The notes: generated from the letters alone by a model not told the origin. DNA of 64,000 nt from Dictyophora rubrovolvata (GCA_029959195.1 CP114118.1:2816001-2880000), one strand, 5' to 3'; shown: positions 22,081 to 34,946, counted from the stretch's first letter. Translations and numbers: made by a program.

Positions 22081-23952
22081 TCCGGCTCCGGCGCAATCTC
22101 CTCGAATCGAACTTCAATGGCAGACGCAGACGCTATATCACTTTCAGGTAACTCCATACCCACGTTGTTGTTGCCTTCCTCCTCTCCTTCTTCTTCTTCC
22201 TCTTCATCATCGTCATTCTCCAGAGCTTGTTCCAGATCATCCACATCTGGATTTTCTTCGTCTTCGTCTTCAGCAGATACTTCAGTTATCAAATGTGCAT
22301 GGTCGGGTTCATTTGAAAATGAGGAGGATACGATGTCATCACCATCTCCCACGCGACTGATCACGACTTCAGGTGCATTGACAACAATGGGTGGTATAAC
22401 CATGTGGGTAGTGGGTGGAACCGACATTGTTGTTGTTGTAACGACATCCGGGTCCAACTCGGGCGTAGTAGTTGTAGTTGCAGTTGGAATCGCAGTGGCG
22501 GCTGTCGTTAGTTCGGGTTCGGGTATCGGTTCGGACGCAAACGAACCCTGGAGAGCAAAGTCCCGTATAAGAATTTGTGGGGGGGCATTGGATGTTATGA
22601 TAGGTACAGATGGCGGGGTAACGAGGGTGGCTTGCTCAGGATGTGTGTCGTTTATATCAGTGATGGTTCCGTCAGGACCTGCACTGCTACTTTGGGCTAT
22701 ACTCTGAGCTAAAGCAGCCTTTTCATCCTCTTCTTCTTGACTAGCAAGAGTCGCGGCCAAAGGGCTGGAAACACGTCTGGTCTCGATGTCTCCTCCGCCT
22801 CCTGCATTAGCACCTGCAAAGCCTGAGTTAACCTCATGGAAAGTTCCGCTGAGGTACATAGTATCGGTTCGTAGTCTGTTTCGTGGTGAGCGTGATTGAG
22901 AGGTAGAAGAGCCAGGCGAATAGCCATCAATGTTGGAATAGCTTGAACTAGCATTAGCATCTTCGCTCGACCGTGAAAGAATAGTGATATTGGGCGTATC
23001 CGGAGAAACAGATACAGATTGAGGGAGTTGTCGGTCATGCCCATTTTCGACTACACTCGAATCGGTGTTTTCAGCGTGTTCGTCTTGGGATAACGGGATA
23101 ACGAGGAATTCAGGAGGGACCAAGTCGAACCGCTTACACAACGCGAGAAAGCGCGCGTATAAAGAATTTTGGGCTTCCGCTGTTGCGAATCCTTCTCGGT
23201 GGTGGAAGTAGGCATGTGCGAAGATTCGTCCGAGACGACGTGCCAGACTTGGGAAATGTCGACGTGATGAAACTGGAATAGAAAGTCTGTAAACCAAGTT
23301 CAGTCCAGTGTCGTTTGCGAGTAGATTGGCAAAATTAATATATACCGAGAGGGGAACGCTCTTGGCGAGTTGAGCAGTGCTGTTGCGCTGTCGATGGTGT
23401 GTACGATGTAATCTATTGCACAACATTGCTTGAAGAGAGCGGAGTCGGTATTATTATCCAGAGAGAAGGCGACTTGTATTTCTAAAGCTTACCTCCATAG
23501 CCCCAGAAGAACCATGGGCAACACAAAGATATAGCCACTCCCCAGCTTTCATCTCGGGACAAGTCCGTCTATTACAAGTGTTTTGTAGCATGTCAACAAG
23601 GGGGTATGTCAAGTCCAACGCAAGCCGTCTTGGATACAGAAAAAGATAGAGTAGTGATAAGTGAAAGCTCTAAATTACAGAAAGCAAAAGACTACCTCAG
23701 CTGTTCGTAAATCCAACATGCTTCATCAATCTCCACGTCGTCCCTTTCCTTGTCCCTATCGTCTTTTGAAGGTAGCTTGACAATTCGTTCAACATTATGT
23801 GGATCAGCACGAACTAGAGCACTGATATATTCTTGTAGTTGGAATGCCGAATCGAGGGAAGAAGGAATCTGTCCATCTATTGCTTTCGTCGAAGATGAAT
23901 CGAGTTCAGAGTAGAATTCGTGCAACCGAGAACCGCGGGTAGGCCGTCCCAT
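21372..23952 (-). CDS. Mob family (phocein/Mob4-like) protein with long acidic tail
   Basis: Mob proteins are adaptors of NDR/STE20-type kinases; phocein belongs to the STRIPAK complex. Four exons join cleanly: 23696-23952, 23493-23628, 23346-23428 and 21372-23286, giving 796 residues. The Mob domain covers about residues 30-215: LDSAFQLQEYISALVRADPH, then WIYEQLRRLALDL, then the zinc-ligand pair in NTCNRRTCPEM, then EWLYLCVAHG, CCAIDYIVHTIDSATALLNS, and FAHAYFHHREGF with the two His ligands. Phocein is normally about 225 residues. Here roughly 570 further residues follow, disordered, Ser/Thr/Pro-rich, with a Glu-rich core of EQ dipeptide repeats and three copies of a PEHKQEEE-like unit (22210-21930). 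An upstream in-frame ATG at 23997 would add 15 residues. I chose 23952 because MGRPTRGSRL fits the family start better. Confidence 0.88.
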
Positions 23953-24097
23953 TTTTTGTTGCATATAATATCGACAAAGCGATGAAAAACAAGACAACTT
24001 TTGAAGGAAGGGGAAGATTGTAAAAGTCTAGCTAGCAGACGCGTACTGTAAAAGCTGAGTTTCAAACTTCAGATCACTGTCACGCTAACGGCAAGGA

Positions 24098-26025
24098 TCA
24101 CAACTCGTGTCTACTATTTATCTGAGCCTGTACGGGAATAAACCTCATAACCTTTACCCCGTGCTGCTTAATTTTGATTTTAGGAAGGCTATTTTCCCTA
24201 ATACCCAAGCTATTTCCCCATTTGCCAGCTGAACTCTTCTCCCATAGATCGAAAATCTCGAATGCGCCTTTTTGGGTATCCCGGCTCTGGGCACATGAAC
24301 AATTTTTATGAATTTGAGTTCAAAATAAGATACCGTACCTTATCAACGAAGGCATCTTTAAATACAATATCCACTATTTGATCTTGAGGGCTGGTATTTA
24401 AAAGTGCGACAACAAATTGCCTAACACAACCTCACCCTGAGCGTCGTTCAAAAACTGACTAATTAAAACGCACGCACCCTTTATCCAGACTTCCCTGCCA
24501 TAACGACACCTGACCTTCACTTCCAACAACCTCCTTTTTCCAGATCCGATTGGCAACAGAACCGGCAGCATCCTGGTTTATAGAAATTATGGCGTCATTC
24601 GTTATAATGGACAATGTTTCTTCGTCCTGCGTATTGTATTAGAAACTAGGATAACCACTTTTCAAAAAAGAGAACTGACCATGTTTTGTATATCGTTTCC
24701 CAATATAAGAGGACTCTTTAGTATTGCCCACATGGAGAAATGCGTAACTGAGCTCGATGTCTAAGCAAAAAAAAAAACACCAGTGCTTGTGGTTATCTCT
24801 CTTACTATATTCGTCGAATGTCATTCCACCATTTCCGACTTCCAACATATCGAGATCGTTCCACTGACCCTGGCCTGCTTTCTGAGAGAGAGGTGGAACA
24901 TATTCTATGATGCGCGTGACCGAACAATCTATAAAAAGGGACCAGTTGCAGTAGATTTTCAAGAATAACGCATTCGTTTACAATATCCTGGTAGTTTACA
25001 GTCCAACATTGACGTGCAAGGACATCGATCGTCCGCTCTGTCGAAATTCTAGGAAAACAAAATATGAGCGTTTTAGACACAACATAAGAAACCACTAACA
25101 TCGATAATATCTCCGGATATTCTCCAGCTATTAGCAATTGTCTAAAGAAGCATGATTAGAAGCATTCGGGAACCCCGTCAAACCAGTCCTAACAGGGGCA
25201 AAGTTCCAAGGACCATCCTCTCCCCAATTGCACATGGCATATAAGATAGGCTTTCCCGTCGCGTTTAATGCATAGGACATATTAGCATATCTCTGAAATG
25301 AAATATGTGGAGTGCCAGCACGACCTTCGTTAGCACAATTGTCGTACTCTAAGCAGGACAAAGCTTGAGCCGTTTTTCTAATACATAATCCTTTCCATGC
25401 ACTTACTTAAGTAGTCGATATCCCACTCTGCATAAGTTTGTGCATCTATCTCTTCAAAGTCAAGTGAACCGAAGCGACCAGCGCAGGTATACCGTCCAGC
25501 TGAACTGTAAATCCCAAGCTGGGAAACGAACGCGACAGACGTGTCAGAACGTTGAAAACCAGCCTACGAATAACATACTTTCAGTCCAAGCTGATGAACT
25601 CTGTCAGCAAGGTGTTTTATCCCATTGGGGAATCTCTCGTTGTCTGCACGTGGAGCGTTCGTGACTGGATCTCGCGTGGCTGCATGCCAGCCTAGAATAT
25701 GACGTTACAATAGAAGCGGTCACGACAATAGTAGTTCTCACAGTCGTCCATAATAACATCTGTAGTAGCAGTAGGTTCTTCAATATTCATAGAGTGCATT
25801 ACAACAAAAAACCATACATTCATAGCCTAATGTCTTCAGCCCGCTTTGCACTATCGCACGAGCCGAATTGAGGATGAGATCCTCGCTTATCGAGCATCCA
25901 AAGTGGTTCCATGTATTCCATCCCATCGGGGGTGTTCTCGCCAAACCATTCTGAAGACACGAAGAAAAAGAAACCAAGGACAGGAAATAAAGGAAGAGGA
26001 GCTGTCGTGCGTTATGAAGTTGCAT
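24098..26025 (-). CDS. Alpha-galactosidase, GH27, secreted
   Basis: Hydrolyses terminal alpha-galactose from galacto-oligosaccharides and galactomannan outside the cell. The start at 26025 gives a hydrophobic signal peptide (about 24 residues, ending near SFSSC), followed directly by [19 protein letters not shown], the GH27 N-terminus. VIMDDC follows after an intron. The catalytic nucleophile Asp is in YLKYDNC, formed by splicing DYL to KYDNC near 25355. [11 protein letters not shown] follows, then the acid/base region [18 protein letters not shown] (about 24825-24880), then a beta-sandwich end with [11 protein letters not shown] and the stop at 24098. There are many short introns. All key motifs are present, so it looks functional. 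The start lies about 420 bp from the divergent TauD gene. Confidence 0.9.
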
Positions 26026-26446
26026 CCTTGGTTATTGTTAGATAAGATTCCCGTGATTTAATGGGCGCTTCGCGGAAGTAAAAAGCTAGCTGGTGCCGTC
26101 GATGATAGTTCCGAAAGTTTTCCGAAGTCCCGCGTCTGACATGCACTCAATGCTATTCGAGAATTTGGATATATTCGGTGAATTCACGTCTCTTGTCTCT
26201 CGAGTAACAAGTATGGCTGGGAAAGAATCACCCATAGAAATTACACACACTGGCACGCACGTGAAAGAAATTGCGCAATTTGGCCCGATGTCGCGTTCAT
26301 TGGACTCGTGGATACCCAATCAAGCCCGTTTGCCCACATGCAATAAAGACCTAGGATGGCGCAATCGTGGATCCACCCCTTAAATGAATTATATCGTAGT
26401 TGATCTTTCTCATTAGGCATATCCTCCCGAAACTTCAAGTTAATCA
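26026..26446. promoter_or_regulatory. Divergent promoter region, GH27 and TauD genes
   Basis: Short space between two divergent starts. Open frames of 70-95 codons occur on both strands but match nothing known, so I treat the region as shared upstream DNA. Confidence 0.45.
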
Positions 26447-28105
26447 ATGGCCCCTGTTGCGACTACGCCATCCGCTTCTGCTCAGACTGAAACAAATCAA
26501 AGTAACAAGCGGGTTATTTCCCAACTATCCAACCCATTTTACAGTCCAGCAGGAGAAGAAGATAAAGACGAGACCTATAAATACGTCAACTATAAGGTCT
26601 CGCAAACAAATCTTCTCGTACACCATCATATACAGATACTAATATCCTTTCAGCCTTTTTTTCCCAAAGTAGACTGGGAACTTTTACAAGAATTTCCTAT
26701 CACAGATCGCGGACTCTCCGCTGATCCAGAGAAAAAAGCCCTTCTTGGGGCCGCGACAAAAGTGATCACACTTACTCCCAATATCGGCACTGTCCTCGAG
26801 GGCATTGATTTGAGACAATTGTCTGACGCTCAAAAAGATGAACTGTATGTTATACATTGAAGTTGCGTTACAATAGGCGTCACATTCATCATATTCCAGA
26901 GCTCTTCTCGTGGCTGAGCGAGGCGTAGTCTGTAGGTTTTATTTCTTGTCATCTCTGGGTTCTGGATCTCCGACCATCGCTCTAGTCTTCCGAAGACAAG
27001 CGATAAACATACACGAGCAATTGGATTTAGCCCGTCACTTTGGTCCTTTGCACAAACATCCCACCACACCAGTTCCAAGAGAACCTGGCCTGGAAGAAGT
27101 TCACAGTAAATAAGACACGATCGCATATAACAAACCGCCAATTCTCATATATTTATAGTCGTTTACTATGACACCGCGAGCAAGAGACCCGACACCACCG
27201 CATACTCAAAGCTAGAACTTTTCCACAGCGACGTCACATTCGAACTTCAGCCACCAAGCACGACATCACTCAAGCTTATCGTCTCTCCAGAAACTGGTGG
27301 AGATACCATTTGGAGTTCTGGGTAGGTGTTTCTTTATATTTTGAAAATAAATAGACTTTACTAATATCTATAGATACTCCCTTTACTCGTCTTTTTCACC
27401 CGGATTTCAAAAGTACCTAGAGGGATTGTATGCTGTCCATAGCGCCGTTGCTCAAGCAGACGGCGCTCGTGCAGCTGGCATTCATGTTCGCCGTCCGCCG
27501 ATTGAGACAGTTCACCCTGGCAAGCATTATTTTGACGATTTCCTGTGTATCTTTTATTAACACGTCATGTGAAGTCGTGCGAGTTCATCCAGTAACCGGC
27601 TGGAAAAGTGTCTACGTCAATCCCGGTGAGTTTAAAAATGTAATTCCTTTATGAAAGGCCAACCACTGAATCGCGCGCTCCTTTTGAAGGATTTACCCGT
27701 CGTATCTTAGGCGTTCCTAAAGCAGAATCTGACAACATTCTTCAGTTCATTTTTACGCAAATTGGTGAAAACCCCGATTTCCAAGTGAGATATAAATGGG
27801 AAACAGATGACATAGCGTTCTGGGACAACAGAGTATGTTACCTTCTTAACAGGGAAAAAAACAGAATAACCTTTTAAACAACAACGTAGATCGTTACACA
27901 CTCTGCTATATTTGACTTCTGGCCAGAGCGTCGACACGCTTTACGCGCCACACCCCACGGTGAAAGACCATTGTCCGTCGAGGAATATGAAAGCCAGACC
28001 GGTAAGCAAGCTAAAGACAGACAGATTGAGTTGTGGAGACAAAAAGGGGTGGAGATTCCTGAAATTTATGTCACCATTAGTGGTCCGAAGGGATATAACG
28101 ATTGA
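26447..28105 (+). CDS. TauD/TfdA-family Fe(II)/2-oxoglutarate dioxygenase
   Basis: Oxidises a small acid substrate, using 2-oxoglutarate and iron, in the cytosol; family members cleave sulfonates such as taurine or related compounds. The spliced protein runs MAPVATTPSA..., then DWELLQEFPITDRGLS, LTPNIGTVLEGIDLRQLS, LALLVAERGVVFFRRQAIN, and FGPLHKHPTTPVPREPGLEE. The metal-binding HxD is in LFHSDVTFELQPPS and the distal His in IVTHSAIFDFWPERRHALRA, which also carries the Arg for 2-oxoglutarate. VHPVTGWKSVYVNPGFTRRI lies between. The tail EIYVTISGPKGYND ends at 28105. About eight introns. It resembles the yeast Jlp1-type sulfonate dioxygenases most; the real substrate cannot be read from sequence. 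Confidence 0.88.
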
Positions 28106-28880
28106 ATGGCACGATCCATGTAATACTTGTACAACAGAGGGACAGAGTCATGATGGTATTCTTAGATTTCAAATCACATGTATATACGTACAACCGTAAC
28201 ATCGGACTGTAGGATAGCATGCGGTTGATGTTGAGGATTTCCGTTCTAGTTGTTCAACTTGTGTTGAGAATTTGTAGCAATAATGCTCGCAGAATTAGTC
28301 TCTGAAAGCTTCGAGTTACAAATTGTTGGGTCTTACAAGATAGAGATTAAATATTCTGTAGTCCTCAAATATTCACTGTACCTTTACGGGCTGGGGGCGA
28401 CTACACTGTATGAAACGATTGATCGATCTGAGCGCCTGGTTTACCCCCGCGATGATTCTACGAAACTTTTTCGAATAAAATACTTCACCAGCAAAGTCAG
28501 CAGCGGAAACGAAGACGAATATAATATTGTGCCCGAAAAAAAGTGGCGCTTGGACGGTTTGTATGTACATTGGACCCCGCTGGAATAATTACTGTCCCAA
28601 TTTAACTGCAAAAAGGCCCAGGGATCTACTCTCAACCTGGTTTTTGGTATCAATGAGCCATAGTCCTATTATTGATAGGACAATGCTGTTGCTGATCACC
28701 GTTGCTAGTTACTGTCCAACGTGACTGATACGGTTGCTTGTGACCAACCGGCGATGGGTGACCGACTCCCCTTATAACCTCTTCCTCTCTGTCCCAGTGC
28801 AGGCCACATTAAACCCCCCTTTCCCTCTTTTCTTTTGTCTCAATCATTATCTTTCTTTGAATTGAATTTTTTAATTAATA
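28106..28880. other. Intergenic, nothing recognised
   Basis: Space between TauD and the NADPH oxidase. One 101-codon frame (28283-28588) has ordinary amino-acid make-up but no family match and no conserved partner exons. The last 100 bases are pyrimidine-rich leader sequence. Confidence 0.4.
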
Positions 28881-31099
28881 ATGGTTAACGGTTTCATTCG
28901 TCGCGAAATTCTCAATCCCAGAAAGCTTGCTTTCAATGTCATCTGGCATGGTATACACATTATGTTTTTCGCAATAGGCTGGTATCTCCAGGTCAGTTAT
29001 CCTTCCTTCTTATCATAAAATCACACTCATTTGAAAAGGCAAAAAACCCAAAACTCGCCGGTTTGAACTCGCTCGGTTTTTCAGTATGGACGTCCCGTGG
29101 TGCTGGACTGGTTCTAGCTGTCGACGGAACGTTGATCTTGGTTCCCATGTTCCGCAATATCATCCGGCTTGTTAGACCGCGCTTGACATGGCTTTTCCCT
29201 GCTGATGAAAATATATGGTTCCATAGGCAAGTAGCCTATCAGATCGCGTTTTGGGCCATGGTGAGTTGCTCTATCTCAGTCGTAAAGCCCTCCACAAACA
29301 ACTCTAAAAGGTACACACTACTGCGCACTATGTCAATTTCATCAATGTCGAACGCACCCGTACGTTTGTTTCCGAGCAAAAAGAGTGTATTGTTTTAACG
29401 TTACCCTGATTGCAGAAATCCGTCAAGAGACTGCCATAGACATCCACTACCATCAGCCTGGAGGAATAACAGGGCACTTCATGTTATTGATCATGGTATT
29501 AATGTACACAACAGCACACCACAAGGTTCGCACTCAATGCTTCGAGGCATTCTGGTACACCCATCATCTGGCGTTTTTCTTCATGCTCGGGCTTTACACC
29601 CACGCCACTGGTTGTTTCGTGCGAGACTCAGTCGAGCCTGATTACACTCGCACGTTCCCGTTCTACTCTACTAAGCACTGCCTTGGGTACGAGAGCTGGA
29701 GATGGACCATTTGGCCTGGTATAATCTATGTCGGAGAGCGTGTCTACAGGGAAATTAGAGCCCGTCGCTCTACTCGACTTTCTAAAATTTTGGTTCATCC
29801 TAGCGGTATGTTCACTACCGTCTCCACCAGCCCTTTCATAGTCAGGCACTGACGCATCTCATTTCACATTTCATTTCATCTTTGTTGTTAGGCGCCATGG
29901 AGCTCCGTATTATTAAGCCCAGCTTCAAATATACGCCTGGCCAATGGCTGTTCTTGCAAGTTCCCGAAATCTCTCAATTCCAATGGCACCCTGTTAGTTG
30001 ACGTCGCATTTCTTATCAGGAACAATCAACTGATCTCGCGCTGTTTAGTTCACTATCACCTCCGCCCCCAATGACCCATATGTTTCTGTTCATGTTCGTC
30101 AAGTCGGTGATTGGACTCATGCACTTGGTGAACGTATCGGTGTAGGTCCATCTGTAGTGGCTTCTTTGACTAAGGCCGCCATGAGAGGAACTGAAAAGGA
30201 GGGCAGCGTACCTGCGGTTCGGGGAGACTTCGTTGAAGTTGGACAAGCTGTATCCCTCCCGCAAGTAAGGATTGATGGTCCTTATGGTGCTCCGGCCGAA
30301 GATGTATTTAGTGCAGAAACTGCTGTCCTTGTTGGTGCCGGTATTGGTAAGGAGGCTTTCGTTTTCTTTTTTTCACGATTCTTTAATTGTTAAATCTCTT
30401 CATAGGGGTCACACCTTTTGCTTCAATTTTGAAACATATATGGTATCAACAACGCAAGGGCTCAGTTGGAAGTTTACGTCGTGTGGAATTCTTTTGGATT
30501 TGTCGTGATGCCCCGTCTTTTGGTTGGTTCCAGGATCTCCTTCAAGAAATCGAAGCCTGTCAGACAGACCGTAAGTCGCCGTCGTAGTTTCTTGGGCAGT
30601 GCCTTTTAATCTCACCATCATTTGGTTTGTCCATATAGCCAACTTTTTGCGCATCAATATCTATCTTACGCAAAAAATTTCTGAGGATATGGTTTGGAAT
30701 ATAGCTATCAACGACGCCGGAGCTGATTACGATCCCTTGACACTCTTGCGCAGTAGGACAATGTACGGACGACCGGACTGGAAGAGCATTTACGGTCGTC
30801 TCAGAACCGCGATCGAGGTGGGTAACTATTTACCGGGCCATAATTCGGCTCTTCGAAGCCGAGTTGCTACGTACTTCTGCGGAGTGAGTGAAATGCTTTG
30901 CGTTAATGCGCTCGATAGTGTGCTAATATAGTCCATCTTTTGCAGCCTACTGCATTGGGAAAAGCCGTTCAGAAGGCCGCCTTAGAATCTAACTCAGCCA
31001 CCGTTAAATTCACTTTTGCGAAGGTTTGTTATTGTTTTTTTTTTGTTCCTCGTTAGGCGTTATCTGATGGAACTATAACTTTCATAGGAACACTTCTGA
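28881..31099 (+). CDS. noxA: NADPH oxidase, NoxA (Nox1) type
   Basis: Flavocytochrome that moves electrons from NADPH across the membrane to make superoxide; in fungi it acts with NoxR and Rac in fruiting and hyphal growth. The start MVNGFIRREILNPRKLAFNV is the NoxA start, with no EF-hand or N-terminal extension. Then come SVWTSRGAGLVLAVDGTL, WLFPADENIWFHRQVAYQIA, HTTAHYVNFINVERT (haem His), YHQPGGITGHFMLLIM, FEAFWYTHHLAFFFMLGLY (haem His pair) and HATGCFVRDSVEPDY. The FAD region is WHPFTITSAPNDPYVSVHVR. NADPH-binding parts are RIDGPYGAPAEDVF, GAGIGVTPFASILKHIWY and YFCGPTALGKAV. The protein ends in FTFAKEHF at the stop 31097-31099, as the family does. It has about ten exons. The loop with GTEKEGSVPAVRGD before the NADPH part is slightly longer than usual. 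It looks complete. Confidence 0.95.
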
Positions 31100-31510
31100 G
31101 AGGATGCGAAGGCACAGGCTGTGTGCATTGTAACTTATGTCTATCATCTATGGCTACACCCGCCGCCTCTTGCCAAATTTATATGTAGATGCCATGTAGA
31201 TGTTACATACACATTGCGTGCATGGTGTACTTGTTTTCGAATCAGTGTGGTTGTTATTGTTAAGTTTTCCCAGCGGTGCAACTTGTTGAGAGCAAAACAT
31301 GTTCAAAAAATTTGCTATTGTGAAGCTGGCTCTCGAGTTCTGGATGAGAAAATAAAATTTTCGGTCACACTTGTCACTGAGCGACGATCCCGTTGTAACA
31401 GCAGTCATGATGAATGGTCATTTCTCAAATCCTTTCTCGTCGACTTGAAAAAAAATCGTGCAAAGCATATCTCTGATGAACAAATCTTTTATAATCCTGT
31501 GTTGGAAAGC

Positions 31511-31750
31511 CGAGCCTTTGCTATACGCCCATTATCGCGTCCACTAAGCGCGCCACCTCTTCTATATTGACTACTGAAGAAGAGGTAAAGTACTCTATTA
31601 GATATATGTAAACGTTATTCACTGTATTAACACCATGTAGATTACATTCTGCTGGGGAGATTCGCATAATCCGGATTCCACCCCAGTCAAGACTCAACAG
31701 AAAACGACCAGAAGTCGAGACTTGCGCAACCCTGAAGCGTTTGAAAAGTA
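31511..31750 (+). other. Possible end of an unrecognised gene
   Basis: A frame ending in IIASTKRATSSILTTEEE runs into a good donor (gtaaag, 31585) and acceptor (catgtag, 31640). It then continues in phase as ITFCWGDSHNPDSTPVKT to a stop at about 31752. The make-up is coding-like, but I cannot find a convincing start between 31100 and 31500 and do not know the family. It may equally be 3' UTR of the oxidase gene. Confidence 0.25.
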
Positions 31751-31985
31751 ATGCCACGGTCGATCGTAGAAAATATTTACCTACATGTTTGAGCAACGTT
31801 TGCGCAGTCCGACTGCGCTTTTGGCCGTCGTTCACCGGGCTTTACACGCCATTACATAATTGTCCTATATTTTCCGTTCCCAGTCGACTGTTGTTCTTTA
31901 TAGTCTCTCATTCTTCCCCTTGACGTTAATTCGACTATATCCCGTCTGTCATTGAAGTCCAAGCTGAAAAAAAAACAACTTTACA

Positions 31986-33392
31986 ATGGGGAAGTTCAAC
32001 AGCATACAGTACATCAAAGACCAATGCCTTTCAACGCCACCGGATGTGTCCTCTTTCTCTCGGGACCTTTCTGGTAAAACAGTCGTCGTTATCGGTGCCA
32101 ATGTAGGCTTAGGATATGAGACTGCGAAGCATTTTGCGTCGATGAAACCTGTCCGGGTCATTTTGGGTTGTCGGACGAAAGAGAAGGCTGAAACGGCCGC
32201 TAAGGGTCAGCGTCTTTCCCTGGATGAGCTTGTCACAAAGATGTTGGTCTAACTATTATACTTTGTGTTTTATAGAAATTCAAAAAACTGCTTCTTCTGG
32301 AACTGTTGTGGAACCTTGGGTTATTGATTTGACGGATTTTAAGACTGTCTCAGATTTTGCTGATAGATACGAGAAAGAGGGTAATGGTCAACTGGATGTT
32401 CTTGTTATGAACGCTGGTATCAACGTGGCCGGAAAATATTCAAAAGACGAATCAGGATGGGAAAAATCGTACGTTCAGGTCCTATCGTCATCGTCGCCCT
32501 GAGTAATTCGTGTTCGCCAGGATTAAAGTGAACCACCTCAGCACATCTTTGCTTACACTTCTTCTGCTACCCTATGTCAAAAAAGCACCGTTCTCCCGTC
32601 CAACGCCGTGCATTGTTATTGTAGGAAGCGAAACACATTATTTCGTCACTCTTTCAAGTCAAGCTATGAAGCCAAATATCCTAGAAGCGCTGAATGAGGA
32701 CAGTTCGGGTGGGTAAGTTGTGAACGAAAATAACTTGAATTACGAAGTCCAGTGGCTCGTTATAACTCACACCCTGACTCCTAGAATCATGACGCAACGG
32801 TATTACCACACAAAATGTGACTGATTTTAAACTTCATACGGGATGACTATAATTAACACGTTAAACTTTCAGTGCTTAACCTTTTCTTCGCGCGTGCTCT
32901 TGCCGCACGTCTGCCTTCACCTTCTGCAGAGAACCGTAACCCAGTCGTTACAGTCGTAAACCCAGGGTGGTGCAAAACGCAATTAACCCGGGATCAAACT
33001 TTAGCTACGAAGGTGATCTTGTGTAATAAACCTTCTCTTGCAATTTGAAATGCTCAATACGCAAAAAGTGTTTATTGGGAATGGCTAGCATTCTTAGACG
33101 GACTGCCGAAGAAGGAAGTCGGATGATCGTATGGTCCGCTCTTTCCCACTTGGACAATACGTTGCATGGTCGCTATACTAACAGCTTTCGTATCGATGAA
33201 GAAAGCGATTATTCTATAAGTTCTGAGGGTAAAGAGGTTGAAGGTCGTATCTGGGTATGTTGGTCACCCGTCGGATGTTCTATTCTTGATGCAAACGATC
33301 TCTTTTAATCTCAGAACGAGACAATAGCGATTTTGGAAAAAGTTGATCCTCGGGTGGCGACAATAGTACGAGAAGAGTTGGCGAATCAATGA
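31986..33392 (+). CDS. Short-chain dehydrogenase/reductase, retinol-dehydrogenase-like
   Basis: NAD(P)-dependent oxidoreductase with a Rossmann fold. Coenzyme site: KTVVVIGANVGLGYETAKHF near residue 30 (variant of TGxxxGxG), followed by RVILGCRTKEKAE. The Asp of WVIDLTDF and then LDVLVMNAGIN (NAG motif) follow. Further on are the Ser of VIVGSETH and the catalytic YYHTK, whose Lys is followed by an intron that joins to LLNLFFARALAARLPS. VVTVVNPGWCKTQLTRDQ is the PG motif after the active site. The C-terminus is IAILEKVDPRVATIVREELA. About six introns, and the stop at 33390-33392. The substrate cannot be assigned; the closest group by eye is the fungal family like RDH12 and WW-oxidoreductase. 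Confidence 0.9.
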
Positions 33393-34946
33393 GGGAAAAG
33401 AACTATATGCATTTCTTTATTAAGTTTAGCCCACGTCAACTATTTCGTGCTTCTAGGGATAATGCCTTAACCTTACTATATTAGATGCATGTTTTGTTGT
33501 TGTTGAAAAGGAAGAATATACCCTGGTTTAAACTACAACCGAGTCCCAGGATATGAACGGGTCAGACTCTACTCTGAACCACCACGTTTCTCTAACATGG
33601 CCCCGTCCCCATTAATATGTACATCAATGTCTTATCCGTGGACGAGCGCTAAGTTTAAAGTTTAAAATTTCTTTCTGCACATCGTCCGGTCTCAGCCGTA
33701 AACAAATCAAGCTTTGGGAAAAACTTGCTTCTCAAATATCTTGGTATGCCCCTGCTGACTGTCGACAAAATGAGCTTAGCCGTTGGGAGCTTCTGAGAAA
33801 GTGTGGCCATCATGTAGCTAACAACTAAAGCTCCCTAACAAAAGATTTGATCCAGTCATCGGGCCGAACAAGTATCAGAACAAATGAATACCCTTAAATG
33901 CTTGAGGAGCCGGATGGCGATACGCGGATGTGGTTCCGGGCGGAAAATTATCGCATTTGGAAATGTCAATACGACGACTTGATCAATATCTATATTAAAC
34001 ACGGTGGCGCAAAAGCGAGGCACACTCTCGGATTGGATTCAAAGATGACAGTGTTCTAACTAAAAGGATGCACTGTGTGCCTGTTCACAAGCACCATGAG
34101 ATACTGACTCTACAGCAGGCCGGATTCATGGAGACACACTCTTATTAAACAGTGGTAAGAAAGTTTCGAAGGGTATATTTTTAATGAGGAAAAAATCAAC
34201 AAAGTTAAAATGAGGCTCGCTTGACACAAGGCGTTTATGTCTGCGCGGAGAAATCGGCTGCAGAAGGAGGAGGTTACTCGGAGGAGATACATATGCACCG
34301 GCACCACATCGTGACCAAATCGCCCCTCGGTCGAGCGTTATCACTTTCCCTTGATATTATCATATGGTACCTTTTCTAATCATGTCAATAGTCTGTCAAT
34401 ATGATGAGAAGTTTCTTTTAGGTCTGAATCATATATACTTTCTTGAGTCTCGCAGTCTCGATTTCTCCATTCCAGAACTCGGGAGGAGGTCCCGTCCGTT
34501 TGATTTTGAATAAATTTTTTTCCAATTAACTTTCCCTCAGCGGACGTCCAGAAATCATTGATGAGGGTCTGAGAAGTATCCACGGTCATCAGACCGACAA
34601 AACTGCATCAATAGCACTCTCCGACTTCACATCGCGAGGTTAACTCCGCCTAGATGCATTCTTTTTTCGGCTCTCTTGGCTTGGTGCGAAGTTGATATCA
34701 ATCGAGCTAATTTTGCGTCAAAGTTCATCCCATCCAATCGACGTCTACAAAGTAATTATCAGAAAAGTGCTGGAACTGCAACTCGCTTAATGCACAGATA
34801 CCATCCATGTTCACCATGTTCAAAGCCGTAGTGCCGGATGGTACTGTTTTACTCCACCTTATCTCCATCAAGGCTCTATATGATTTTGCCGAGTATATAA
34901 TTATAATCCTTCATTGGAGACAGATCCAACTCGTGTCTCATCTAAT
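33393..34946. other. Intergenic, nothing recognised
   Basis: About 1.5 kb. Only short open frames are present. The region just before 34947 has TATA-like sequence (gagtatataattataatc, 34892-34909) consistent with the promoter of the first methyltransferase gene. Confidence 0.45.

Noticed and set aside
21887-22707. Plus-strand frames rich in Ser, Cys, Leu and Pro opposite the Mob tail
   Set aside because: They mirror the Glu/Gln repeat coding of the real gene and have no independent signals.
31121-31570. 149-codon plus-strand frame after the NADPH oxidase as a gene
   Set aside because: Composition is irregular (Cys and His clusters, no domain), and a different frame in the same place has better splice signals.
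24098-33392. A secondary-metabolite cluster made of the galactosidase, TauD, NADPH oxidase and dehydrogenase genes
   Set aside because: There is no core synthase, cyclase, P450 or transporter among them, and the families belong to unrelated processes.
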